From Sepioteuthis lessoniana (lineage: Eukaryota > Mollusca > Cephalopoda > Myopsida > Loliginidae): DNA of 64,000 nt. The notes beneath the pieces are model-generated. The model was given only the letters and a program-made list of their open reading frames with translations. It was not told the origin of the DNA and did no database searches. Position numbers and translations under genes: made by a program. Below, in pieces: positions 21,710 through 32,400 of the stretch. How positions within the stretch are numbered: the stretch's first letter is position 1; the number at the start of each line of letters is the position of its first letter. The stretch covers positions 23,130,896-23,194,895 of the forward strand of contig OY757904.1 in the NCBI GenBank assembly GCA_963585895.1, read 5' to 3'.

Positions 21710-21890
21710 GTCAAGACTATAAAACCTTGCTTGCCCTCCTGTTCATTCATATATTGAAAAATAGATGGATTCATGCCTTTCTCAAGGGCACTATCGTGAA
21801 GTGAATGGCAAATAGACTCGTACAAGATCTGAAATCATCATCGATTTTATTTTCCACGACAATAATCATTACCCTAGGCGCGCCTCATTT
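21710..21890 (-). mobile_element. Diverged SINE, family C
   Basis: Minus sense: TAATGATTATTGTCGTGGAA corresponds to the A-box region; the rest follows family C with many changes (ATGGATTCATGCCTTTCTCA on the plus strand). Confidence 0.6.
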
Positions 21891-22901
21891 ATTCAGATGT
21901 AAATTCGTCTTTTGTGCTTTTCTATGTACCTAGAGCAGTATGCAATCTCATAAAAACATAGTCAGAACTTAATTTCATATGAATATATCTGCAGACGAAT
22001 ATTATCATGTATTCAAAATAATGCGATTTATTTTTCCATATATATATATATATATATATAATTCGTTTATATGAACAAACCAAGTAGCCTACGTGCAAAA
22101 AACTTTTTTCATTTCAATTGAATAAGACACACAGTCACCTGAGAAGACACACTGATCTCTCTGTTGAAAAAAGTTCACGTACACAGGATGCACTTTTATA
22201 CTTTTTACTATCACCATTCAAAAAAGCTGGAAAATAATTAAAAATTACAGACAAATACTGTCAAATGGTGTAGCTCTGTTTTTTAAAATTACTTTTTTCT
22301 TAAATGCATTATAGAATTTAATGAAACAAACGCAAGATTGAACAACTCCATCAATAGCAGAATGAAACGTGTCTATTATTCTCATAAATCTAATGATCGA
22401 AATGATAAAAATGATTAGAAATGTCATAATAATAATAAGAATGTTTATCTTTGTATTTGAAAAGAAGTGAGTGTCGGTTTAATAAAAGACACCCCACACA
22501 CTCACTCACAACCCCACAAAAACAAATAACCTACACATATATACACAAATAAATATAATACTGGTCACTGAACATTGCACAGATGTCATTATAAAAAAAA
22601 ATAAACATTTGTAAAGCAGGGTTCATTTTGTAATTTTTTTTTTTGAGTTGGAGGCAAATCAAATTAGTTTGATCACAATGAAAGATAATTAATCTGAGAA
22701 TAAAGAATCATTCAACAATTATTGGTGGCAATAACTAAACAAATGACATCAAAAATAAAAATGGTATAATTCAAAAGTTTTTTTCTGGGAATATAAAACA
22801 ATCGTTTCTTAGGTAATTTGGCTTAATCTCATATCAAACCTTGATGGTTATGTTATATAATTAAATCAATGATTAATTATATTATGAGTTTTCGTTAATT
22901 A
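21891..22901. other. Unassigned AT-rich region with (TA)n
   Basis: (TA)n at about 22038-22060. Otherwise AT-rich, no family recognised. T run at 22637-22646. Confidence 0.5.
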
Positions 22902-23775
22902 TATTCTATTATTTAGTTTGTGGAAGCTGTATTTGTTGTTTCCGTTTTTCCCGATTTGGGCATTCATGTCTCCGCCAATGACTAACATGTTGTGTTTCGG
23001 GATGCTACGCACTAATGAGGATAGCTCATCGTAGAAGGTGACTTGTTCAGTTTCTTCACTAACATTGGTAGGGCTGTAGCAGGAGATGATTGTTGCTCTG
23101 GGGTTGCCGTTAAAAGTAGCTGCCATCATTCTAGGTTGTATTTTCTCAATGCTATTTAGCGTTTTTAATGCTCTAGGTCCTATAAGTAATCCTACCACTC
23201 CTACTGCGGCGTTGACAGAGTTTTTCCATGCGGATACAGTGACGAGCGACCATCCATTGCCAGTTTCGTGATATTTGATATCTTCGGTGTGCGTGTATCT
23301 GTGTTCTTGTATGCATATTATGTCAATCTTATGTTCTTCGGCCAATGCTATTAGCTCTGGTAGTTGTCCTATTCTATTTAAGGTTCTTACGTTAAATGTG
23401 GCTATTTGTAGTGTTTGCTTGCATTTTAGTAGTTTTGATCGTTTGAGCCCTGTAGCTTATTTTTCAAACATTGAGGCCAGGGCTCCAACCTCAGCAGGAC
23501 GCGCCCCTTTTTTACCAGCACGAAGAGTGATGCGGTTTGTGTATGTGGTTTGAGTGTGGGTCATAGTTATCTTTCGATGGCTGTTTTATTCTCTTCTATG
23601 GAAGCCACTCTTATAGAGGAGCAGCAGTAGTTCCCCGATCAAACTAACGATCCTGAGCGTGAAGTCGTCAAACTCACGTCTAGGACCGGTTTAGGTATTG
23701 AGTTTGGTCGTCCATGGGTTTATTCAAATACCTTTACGTACATCATGCTGCTTCCCATGTGTACGTAAAAAGGGG
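22902..23775 (-). mobile_element. RTE-like LINE 5' half: 5'UTR and endonuclease, inverted (L8)
   Basis: The minus-strand ORF starts at the ATG complementary to 23562-23564 (MTHTQTTYTNRITLRAGKKG) and runs to about 22899, with one in-frame stop after ASMFEK. Endonuclease motifs: TFNVRTLNRIGQL, CIQEHRY with the catalytic Glu, ATIISCYSPTN and VIGGDMNAQIG with Asp and Asn. It breaks off just after NNKYSFHK, exactly where the plus-strand copy at 24567 begins. About 200 bp upstream of the ATG may be 5'UTR, up to the G run at 23773. Probably the missing half of L9. Confidence 0.85.
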
Positions 23776-24566
23776 GGGGGGTAATATTGATTAAGGTTTT
23801 CTTAAGTTTTAACTTACTTAAAGTCCAAGATCAAGGTACTTTCGTCAGACTTTCACTGGTACTGAATTTTGGTTTTTTTTTGGCGGTATTGGGACATTTT
23901 CCTAGGCTTTTTAGTTTTTTCTTCTATACTACCGTTGGGAACCAAGGAGGCTTCAAGAATTATAGAGCTTTTACAAATGACTTTTTTTTGGGGGTGGTAG
24001 CATTGGGAGTTTTAGGCTTTTACTTTTTCTTCTAAACTACTGTTAGGGCTTTCTTTAAGAATTTTAAAATTATATTATAGAAGAGATTCAAAAACGTTTT
24101 GCCGTGTTCGCTGACAATTGGACAGAGTCTTATAATCAATTTGGGTTTATAGTAGAGTAAGCGTGTCTTTACATTTAAAACGCATAGTTTAGGCATTATT
24201 TTACAAACAAAAATACAGCATAACATTTTGTAAAATTCAGCATTTTAAATTAATAGGACTTAAAGACATACTGACCAATATTGAAACATTTTTCCTTGGT
24301 TGGCACGTGAGTTCAAATCCTTCCTCTCCCTTTTAACGTTTATTTACTACTGAATTTTTGGTAGTTTTGGAGACGGTCTACTGTTCTAGTCAGGGGGTGG
24401 GGTGGGGATATTAATTTCATCATTTTTTTCTTTTACTTTTTCTTTTCTCTTTTTTTTGGTGGGGGTGGTAGCATTGGGTGTTTTAGGCTTTTACTTTTTC
24501 TTCTAAACTATTGTTAGGGCTTTCTTTAAGAATTTTTGATTTATATTATAGAAGAGATTTTTTTTT
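23776..24566. repeat. T-rich segment with ~105-bp direct repeats between LINE halves
   Basis: About 23977-24072 and 24457-24556 are direct repeats (GGGGGTGGTAGCATTGGG, TTTTAGGCTTTTACTTTTTC, AGGGCTTTCTTTAAGAATTT). A weaker third copy may lie near 23895-23960. The second copy runs straight into the LINE start at 24567. Origin unknown: long LINE 5'UTR, or flanking sequence. Confidence 0.6.
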
Positions 24567-26990
24567 ATGGGCAACATCTAACAGATTTCATGATAGAAAA
24601 TAGATTAGCATGCCTCAATACAAACTACCAAAAAAAGAGAGGGCAAACTATGGACATACACGTACGCAAACAATACTAAAGCTCAGATAGACTACGTCCT
24701 TATAAACAAGAAATGGAAAAATAGTGCAATGAATTGCGAGGCATACTCCTCTTTTGAGGGTGTGTCCACCGATCACCGAATAGTCACGGCGAAAATACGG
24801 TTAAGCCTAGGAAAAAACGCCAAACGAAAAGCGACCACCAAACACTATGACTGGGTCCTATTGAACAACAGAGATATAAGAGATAAATACGTATTAGAAT
24901 TAAGAAACAGATTCGAAACACTACAAAAAAAGACCGAAAAAAGTACACCAAACGACGAATATGAAAATTTCGTCAATGCACACCTCGAGGCAGCAGCGAA
25001 ATACATTCCAACAAAACTCAAAACTAAATATAGAGTCCCATGGGAAACATTAGCGGTGAGAGAAAAACGTGCACAAGTGAAAACAGCTTCCAAAAACTAT
25101 TAAAAAAAACCCCAACACAAATGCCTTAAAACTAAAAACGGCACAATAGCAATTAGCAAGCATATATATAAAGGAACAGACAGAATACATTCAAAATCAG
25201 ATAGATAAGATTAGAGACTCGGTGGAAGATAGACAATCTAGGATAGCCTGGCAAACAATAAACGAAGTGAGTAGAAGAAAGAACACAGCCAAAGCAAAAC
25301 TGAACGCAGCAAACCAACAAGAAAGAATAAAACTGTGGAAACAGCACTTCGAAAACTTACTAGGAAATCCACCGAAAATAACACATGAACCAATCTCCAG
25401 AATAATTAGCAAACAATTAGACATTAAACTAGGACCGTTCACACAAGAAGAACTCGACTTGGTTCTCAGAAAAATTAAAAATAGGAAAGCTGCAGGGCTG
25501 GACGAAATTCCCCCGGAAGTATGGAAGACCAGACAATTCGACGACATACTGCTCCGACACTGCAACGCAGTATACAATCAAAATCCGATGGATAGATGGA
25601 TGAAGGGATGCATACTCCCGTTCCCTAAAAAGGGGGACCTCGGATTAGCCAAAAACTACCGAGGCATAACACTTACATCCATAGCAGCCAAAATATACAA
25701 TGCCCTACTACGAAACCGCATAGAACCCAAAATCGACAACATACTTAGGAAAAACCAAAATGGCTTCCGAATAAATAGATCCACGACCTCACAAATATTA
25801 ACCATCCGTAGAATCCTTGAAGGTGTACGGGTAAAAAACCTACAAGCGACATTAATTTTTGTTGGCTTTACCAAGGCTTTCGATTCCATTCACAGAGGAA
25901 AGATAGAACAAATCCTACTAGCGTACGGCATACCTAAAGAAACCGTAGCGGCAATAACGATTCTCTATAGAAACACTAAAGTAAAAGTACGATCACCAGA
26001 TGGAGACACAGAATACTTCGACATTGTAGCAGGAGTACTACAAGGGGACACGCTGGCTCCGTACCTCTTTATCATTTGTCTAGACTACGTACTTAAAACA
26101 TCGATGGACAAAATCAGAGAAAATGGCTTCGAACTGACGAAGAAAAGAAGCAGAAGGTACCCCGCAAGAACAATTACCGACGCCGACTACGCCGATGACA
26201 TAGCGATACTGGCAAATACACCTGACCAAGCCGAAACACTACTGCATAGTTTGGAACGAGCAGCAGAAAGCATAGGCCTCTATGTTAATGCATACAAAAC
26301 GGAATATATGTGCTATAACCAAACGGGGGACATCTCCACTCTAGAAGGAACCCCTCTTAGACTAGTAGACAAATTCACTTACCTAGGAAGCAGCGTCGAA
26401 TCAACCGAAAAGGACATCAAAACGAGGTTAGCGAAAGCATGTACAGCTATCAATAGGCTATCGATTATATGAGAATCAGACCTAACCGATAAAATGAAAC
26501 GCAGTTTCTTCCAGGCAGCGGTCACATCGATACTGCTATATGGATGCACTACATGGACGCTAACAAAACGGCTGGAGAAGAAGCTAGACGGCAATTACAC
26601 AAGAATGCTACGTGCAATCTTAAACAAGTCCTGGCGGCAACACCCCACAAGATACCAACTGTACGGCCACCTACCTCCTATCACGAAAACTTTTCAAGTT
26701 AGACGAGCCAGACATGCAGGAAACTGCTGGAAAAGCAGGGACGAACTCATAAGAGATGTACTCTTATGGACCCCCACACATGGCCGTGCAAAAGCTGGAC
26801 GACCAGCTCGAACATACATTCAGCAGCTATGTGAGGAGACGGGATGTTGTCCTGAAGACCTACCTAGGGCGATGAACGATAGGGAGCAGTGGCGAGAGAG
26901 GGTCAGGGATACTTGGTAGCTTTTGTTTCGGGTGTTGTAGTCAGACGGTGCACTCGCGCAATCACGCAAGAAGGATATGACAATCATCAT
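24567..26990 (+). mobile_element. RTE-like LINE, reverse-transcriptase part (L9)
   Basis: Starts inside the endonuclease (GQHLTDFMIENRLACLNTNY), keeps the STDHR motif (24768-24782) and carries the reverse transcriptase in one long frame from 25222. Motif B is AGVLQGDTLAPYLF and motif C is YADD at 26188-26199. In motif A the sequence is FVGFTKAFDS where copy L10 has FVDF: the catalytic Asp is replaced by Gly at 25864-25866. One stop (TGA for TGG, 26470-26472) splits 25222-26919. A frameshift and a stop lie near 25090-25150. The C-terminal part has KKLDGNYTRMLRAILNKSWR and GHCW-like GNCWKSRDELIRDVLLW. The 3' end differs from the other copies by an extra ~70 bp before a short ATC tail at about 26981-26990. 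Confidence 0.93.
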
Positions 26991-27375
26991 CTGTCATAAT
27001 ATACTCACAGACAGGAAATGGGCTGGACACACCGTTGGCGTGAATTGAGTGGGTAGATATCGTCACGCCCGTAAGAGACAGCCAAATAATTTTAGCATTT
27101 TGAAAAAGACGGAGTTGAGGTACGATCGTTCCTGCGGGCAGTTGTGTTTTTCGGATATGATCAGATCAGATCAGATCAGTTCAGATCAATTTGGGGGTCG
27201 ACCGGCCGAGATGAGTCGAGATCTTAGACACCCCGGGATGCGTAGTGCGTGGTGGATGTCAGCATAGTATTGTTAGCAAAGGTTTCTATGAATGGTGCCT
27301 CTTTCCTCGCGTCACCAAGGGCTGAAGGCAGAAAGAAATAAAGCCGTTTGTATCAGAAACGACAGTGTCCGTCTG
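26991..27375 (+). mobile_element. Possible solo LTR fossil, family unassigned
   Basis: A discrete ~385-bp segment of more balanced base composition than its flanks. It contains short GATCA repeats near 27165-27188, an AATAAA-type signal near 27338 and a downstream TGTCCGTCTG, in the order expected of an LTR with its polyadenylation region. No internal coding region, partner repeat or certain ends seen. It could equally be unrelated unique sequence. Confidence 0.22.
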
Positions 27376-27400
27376 TATTATTATTATTATTATTATTGAG
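27376..27400. repeat. (TTA)n microsatellite
   Basis: About seven TTA units. Confidence 0.85.
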
Positions 27401-27409
27401 GTCATCACA

Positions 27410-27830
27410 GTATACAAAAATTGTTTAAGGCCACATCTTGTTTATAAGAAATCATGTATATGGTTTGTAAGCGAATTGTTTGGAGGTAACTTCATATTTT
27501 TTCGAGTTAGAGCTCATTTTGCCCATATTTAAAGAGTTTCAAGTATTCATATCAAACAATAATAATTCTATCTAATATTAATCATTTGTTTGAACTCAAT
27601 TAAATGATTTTAAGCAGAGTAAAAGATTGAATAGTTCTATTTAACAACTATATGGGACCCTAATAGTTATCACTTCTTCCGATCAAAGTTGACCTGGAAG
27701 TATTGGCACTAAAGGGGTACACAATATTTCCAAAACCTACTGGTCTAGAGCCGCACCATCAGATGGTTCAATATCATACCCAAGAGGTCCGTTGAGGCAG
27801 GGTCTTATTCCTTCACTTGTTTGTGTTGTT
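27410..27830 (-). mobile_element. A'-type retroposon
   Basis: Body subrepeats (TTTCAAGTATTCATATCAAA, AATAATTCTATCTAATATTA) followed by the reversed head GGGACCCTAATAGTTATCAC, TTGACCTGGAAGTATTGG and CACCATCAGATGGTTCAATA. Older and more divergent than A1-A10. Confidence 0.6.
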
Positions 27831-27900
27831 GATGTATCGAAACGTAAACCGCATCCTCCAAGATTCCATTTCATGCTAGAATAATAATTACATAAAAATA

Positions 27901-27930
27901 GCGTGTATGTATGTATGTATGTATGTATAA
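27901..27930. repeat. (GTAT)n microsatellite
   Basis: About six GTAT units. Confidence 0.85.
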
Positions 27931-27994
27931 CATGATTCATACGTTTTATCCTACGCATGCTGTGGTATCATCAACCGAGAATGACATTAATATT

Positions 27995-28372
27995 AAACGT
28001 ATGGAGAAAAAGCTTGATGGCAATTACACAAGAATGCTGCGAGCAATATTGTACAAGTCCTGGAGGCAACAGCCCACAAAATAGCAGCTACACGGCTACC
28101 AACCACCTACCACGAAAACTATCCAAGTTAGACGAACCAGACATGCGGAACACTGCAGATGAAGTAAGGACGAAATTATAAGCGATATACTCCTGTGAAC
28201 CCCCTTACATGGATGAGCAAATGTATGACGACAAGCTAGAAACTATATTCAACAGCTCTGTGCCGATACAGGAATACCTCCCGGTATCGATGGACGATAG
28301 AGATAGGTAGCGAGAGAGAGAGAGAGAGAGTTGAGGGAGATCCGTGTGACATGTTGATGATGCTGTGGTATG
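27995..28372 (+). mobile_element. RTE-like LINE 3' end (L11)
   Basis: Starts at MEKKLDGNYTRMLRAILYKS, then the frame is broken; QVRRTRHAEHCR-type sequence follows. The 3' region contains an expanded (GA)n tract at about 28311-28330 where other copies read GGCGAGAGAGGGTC. Ends near TGTTGATGATG. Confidence 0.8.
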
Positions 28373-28493
28373 CCAGTTAAAGCTACTTTCACACGCATGA
28401 TACAGTGTTCAAACCTCACTGAAAGTGCTTGTATTTTTGCCCAATTAATTTAAGCCATCTAATTATGAGTATGCATTTTAATCCTCATTGAGG

Positions 28494-28496
<3 letters not shown>

Positions 28497-28532
<36 letters not shown>
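28497..28532. repeat. (TA)n microsatellite
   Basis: About 17 TA units. Confidence 0.9.
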
Positions 28533-28535
<3 letters not shown>

Positions 28536-28679
28536 CATGGTGGTATTTGTCACCCTGGGGTTCATGCTGGACTCATTTATCAGACAGAATGAAAGATTTT
28601 CAATAAAAAAAGACTGATTAATATGATTCATTTTTTGTGTTTTGGTGGGGTTGGAGGAAGGTTTATTTGGTGGTATACC

Positions 28680-29333
28680 CATGCAGACAAACCAAAGTAT
28701 ATGTCTTTTAATCAAAATCAAAGAAGAGAGATCTCCACACGAAAAGGGGGTTTTCTGAAACTTGTGGTCAAGTTCACATACCTCAAAAGCAGCGTCGAAT
28801 CTACGGAAAATAACATCAATACGTGCCTAGCAAAGGCATGGACAGCTATCGATTGGTTATCGATCATAAAGAAATAAGACCTATCCGATAAATCAATTGC
28901 AATTTTTTGCTAGCTGCAGTCGTGTCCATAACACTATATGGATGCACCACGTGGACGCTGACTAAGCGTAAAGAGAAAAAAACTTGACAGTGATTGTACA
29001 AGAACGCTACTAGTTATATTGAACAAATCCTGGAAGCAACATCCTATAAAGCAGCAGCTGTACGGCCACCAACCTCTTATCACTGAAACCATCTAAATCA
29101 GATGAACAATACATGTAGGACACTGCTGGAGACATAAAGACCAACTCATAAGCGACGTTTTCCATTGGACACCTTCACACGGACGAGCAAGTGTTAGACG
29201 ACCAACAAATTTATCTACAACAGCTCTGTACAGATAGAGGATGTAGTCTGGAAGAGCTGCCGGAAGCAATGGAAGATAGAGACGAAGGGCAAGAGAGATA
29301 GTCAGTGAAATCTATGCAATCGGCACGACATGA

Positions 29334-29338
<5 letters not shown>
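28680..29338 (+). mobile_element. RTE-like LINE 3' part (L12), ending in (TA)n
   Basis: A plus frame in 28623-28877 carries KLVVKFTYLKSSVESTENNI then CLAKAWTAIDWLSII. Later parts are frameshifted but follow the LINE order to ACGACATGATGA at about 29323-29336, then (TA)n to 29380. Confidence 0.82.

Positions 29339-29380
<42 letters not shown>
29337..29380. repeat. (TA)n microsatellite at a LINE 3' end
   Basis: About 21 TA units directly following the LINE end. Confidence 0.9.
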
Positions 29381-29381
<1 letters not shown>

Positions 29382-29976
29382 TGTATGTACTATGTACTTT
29401 CCTCTATGTTTCGTAGGATCCTATTGGCAGCCATTTTCAGATATATAATTTTTGAAGAGAAGAATTGAGTTTCTCCAACTGTGACAGCAAGGATCTCTCG
29501 TCAGGTTTATAATTAAAAAGTCTCCAACGACTACCAAGCTGGTGATAGCTGGTTGCTTGAAAGGGGAATCGAAGCATAAAAACGCAACTAATCTCATTTG
29601 TTAGGGTCGTTATTCCCTCCGTAAGTGTTTGAGGCCGTGGAAGACTTTCGAAATACATAACAGACACAACACGAGGAGCAGATTCTTCATTCTCATTAGG
29701 ACAAGCTGTGCTCACATTATGGGGGAATGAAATTCAAAGGCACGAAACGAGTTAGTTTCCATTCAAGGCGAATTTCCACCAAAACAGCTAGTAACGGACA
29801 CCTGTTCCCACATAATTCTGTGGTTTTAAAAACTGAACAAAGAAAATGATAAATAAAAGCTCCTATATTCACGGAGAGTTCTGCTTATGTGCTTGACTTC
29901 TCTCATTGCTTGAGATACGCAAAATAATCATCAGCATAGCTACGGCCGTTTCTGTTTGGTGTGAGTCGCTTTACGT
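29381..29976. other. Unassigned spacer
   Basis: A 92-codon minus-strand ORF (29437-29715) has no family I recognise. It could be chance. Confidence 0.4.
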
Positions 29977-29983
29977 CGCAGAT

Positions 29984-30335
29984 TGGTTGGGTTTTATGGT
30001 ATATCAACCTTTGTAGGTTATTTAATGCCAAATCCACTTTTATACAAATAAACAGTTCTATTTAAAACAATTCAGTTTAGCATAAGTACACAGTTTAATT
30101 TTCAAAAACATTACTATTTCAAACAGTTCTCATCATCATCATCATCATGTCGTGCCGCCAGCACGGATATCCCTGACCCTCTCTCGCCACTTCTCGTTGT
30201 GGGAGTCTTACCTCTCTGCATTGGTGCAGTCACTGTATTCTACTGCTCAAGCCGACAGGGACACACTTTGAGGAATCTTACTCCTCTGCACAGGGGCAGT
30301 CGGTGTATTCTACAACTCCAGCCGACTAGACAACA
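29984..30335 (-). mobile_element. Family A retroposon (A6) interrupted by a LINE tip
   Basis: Tail and first subrepeats at 29984-30128; a short head piece at 30200-30335 contains the gcagtcactgtattctactg word twice (30227-30246 and, varied, 30296-30315). Flanked by cgcagat at 29977-29983 and 30336-30342. The middle is lost around the LINE piece 30129-30199. Confidence 0.75.
30129..30199 (-). mobile_element. RTE-like LINE extreme 3' tip (L13)
   Basis: Only ~70 bp: (ATC)n tail at 30129-30148 plus TCGTGCCGCCAGCACGGATA and CCTGACCCTCTCTCGCCACT. Sits inside A6. Confidence 0.85.
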
Positions 30336-30342
30336 CGCAGAT

Positions 30343-30560
30343 AGCAATCAATAATAGCGACACCATATCTTGCAACTGCTGCTGCACAAAAAACGTAGAA
30401 AGTTATAACTTCCTAGTGTCCTATTCTTTTTAATCTCCAACAGTTATTTCAATGTCAAACGGTGTGAAATCCTGGCCCAAATAATACTTTACACAAACAC
30501 CCACACACACACATACACACTTCACACACATTATAAATTTATGTGTGTGTGTGTGTGTGC
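30343..30560. other. Spacer with (CA)n and (GT)n
   Basis: CA repeats near 30498-30530 and GT repeats near 30542-30562. No gene recognised. Confidence 0.5.
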
Positions 30561-30561
30561 G

Positions 30562-30890
30562 TGTATATCATCAACCGGTGCTGATAGCGCGAAGTTACTT
30601 GGCACTCTCATGTTCTCCATCCTTATCGTCGATAGCTTTTGGCAGATTCTCGAGACTTTATTCTGTGTCGTCACAGAGCTAATGTATGAAAGTTCTACTA
30701 GGTCAACAGACATTGTCACGACCATCTACATGAGTCCATAAAAAAACCTCAATCCTTTTTTTTTTGTATGTTTTCAGCTGAGCCCTTCATGTTTTGTTGG
30801 TCTTGTCTGGATGTTTTGTGAGATGAGATGTAAATATAGCTGCTGTTTTGTCGGGTGCTGTTTCCAGGAATAATTCAAAACAGCAGGAAG
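30562..30890 (-). mobile_element. Old RTE-like LINE 3' end (L14a)
   Basis: Reversed 3' order: ATCCTTATCGTCGATAGCTT, TGTCGTCACAGAGCTAATGT, then the GTTGGTCTTGTCTGG and CAGGAATAATTCAAAACAGC regions. Highly diverged. Confidence 0.6.
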
Positions 30891-30924
30891 TAATTTTGCG
30901 TTGTTCCGACTCGCAGACAATGCA

Positions 30925-31290
30925 GATGATTAAGTGCTTTTTGCAAATTTTTATGCTCAAGCTGAATCACTGCTACATAGCCAGGAGCAGACAGTTCGAG
31001 ACATTGACCTCTACGCGAACACAAAGGATACACAATTTATGTGTTTTAAGTCAATAAGGATGATATCAATTTTCAAGAGCAAACCTCTGAAAGTAGTGAA
31101 CCAATTTACATACGATGACAGCCATATCTCATCTACTGAAAGCGATGTCAACTAAGACTTCTATTGATAAGCTATTGATCATATGGGAACGGGAATTCTT
31201 CATATGGAAACGGGAATTCTTCCAAGCAGTGGAGATGTTTATACTGCTGTATAGATACACCATTTAGACGCTAATGAAACGCATATATAA
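30925..31290 (+). mobile_element. Old RTE-like LINE internal piece (L14b)
   Basis: Plus frame 30934-31155: QAESLLHSQEQTVRDIDLYA, NTKDTQFMCFKS, KPLKVVNQFTYDDSHISSTE. This is the post-YADD region, opposite in orientation to the piece just upstream. A duplicated word gggaattctt (31190 and 31211 areas) follows. Confidence 0.7.
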
Positions 31291-32080
31291 ATTTAGTATC
31301 ATTCATAAATGAAATCTATATATTGCAACTAATAGTTTTATGCAGTCGCGATTTTCAAAAGAGGAGCTCCAGCCAAAAGAATTAAGTTTGTTCAATATTT
31401 TTTTCCAAAAATCTAAAATTCAATATTTATTTTCGAAATTGTAATTTACTTTCAAGACAGAATTTATGAACTAAACTTCCTAACCAATCGATTTAGTTGC
31501 TAATAAAGTAATATATTTTGGGAACAAATTGCCTAATCAGATCAAAAACAGTAACAGTATAAAAAATATGATTAAATTAGATGATTTCAGAAATAATGGT
31601 GAGAAAAAGAATTTAAGAGGACATTTTAAGAACTATCAGATGAATTACTTAACATAATTTGATCTATGCATAGATATTTTACTAATAAGGATTATGTTCA
31701 GTGCAAATATTCGTCTTTTATTTTTTTTGGCAAAGGTAGGTGTGAGAAGATTGTAAATGAAGTAGATTCCCAGGAGAATTGAGGAGACTCAAACTCTAGT
31801 GAAAGACCTTCAACAAACGCTGATATGAAAAAACTTTCCTGGAGTAAAATTAATAACGATAATATGTGAGAGTGGTCTATAAAAAGCACATAATATGAAA
31901 GGAAATCCAATTGAAATTATGGAAAAATTCTGCACGACGAACTCTTCACTTATTACATCCCATATATACCATTCTGCTAAGTCAGTTTTTACTAGCAAAG
32001 GAGGCGAGTAAGACTCTCAGCTCCGCTTTTGTCCTTAATTATTGTCACTCTTACGCATGCAGTCTCCATCTGGCCGGGAG
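31291..32080. other. Unassigned AT-rich region
   Basis: No family recognised. Confidence 0.45.
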
Positions 32081-32082
32081 GA

Positions 32083-32150
32083 GTCCTTTTAGTGCAATGG
32101 CGAAGTGCTGGACTGTAGCCTAAAAATACGCGAGTTTGAGCTCTCGTCGG
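32083..32150 (+). mobile_element. tRNA-like segment (SINE head fragment)
   Basis: AGTGCAATGGCGAAGTGC resembles an A box and GAGTTTGAGCTCTCG a B box, at tRNA-like spacing. It is directly followed by SINE D1; it could be a separate truncated SINE. Similar in plan to 61043-61130. Confidence 0.4.
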
Positions 32151-32159
32151 GCTTTTAAG

Positions 32160-32400
32160 TTAAATTTCAAGTGTTCGCCAATGGCCCGGGAGACCTGGGT
32201 TCAATCCCAGGTCGAGTCATACCAAAGACTTTAAAAATGGAACTTGATACCACCTTGCTTAACACTCAGCATTATAAGGTACGGTTCAAGGGTAAAGTGG
32301 AGCAATCCTGGGAATGGAGTAGCGCCCTCCCCTACACCTTGGTGTAGTAGCTATCGAAAAGGGAGCCTTCGGGTCACCCTCGACTATGGTCGCTAACTTT
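32160..32400 (+). mobile_element. tRNA-derived SINE, family D (D1)
   Basis: GTTCGCCAATGGCCCGGGAG, B box GGGTTCAATCCCAGG, GAGTCATACCAAAGACTTTA, TGATACCACCTTGCTTAACA, GCAATCCTGGGAATGGAGTA and the end CCCTCGACTATGGTCGCTAA match D2 and D3 throughout. The start of the tRNA-like head (AGTGGGTAGA in D2) is missing. About 240 bp. Confidence 0.85.
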
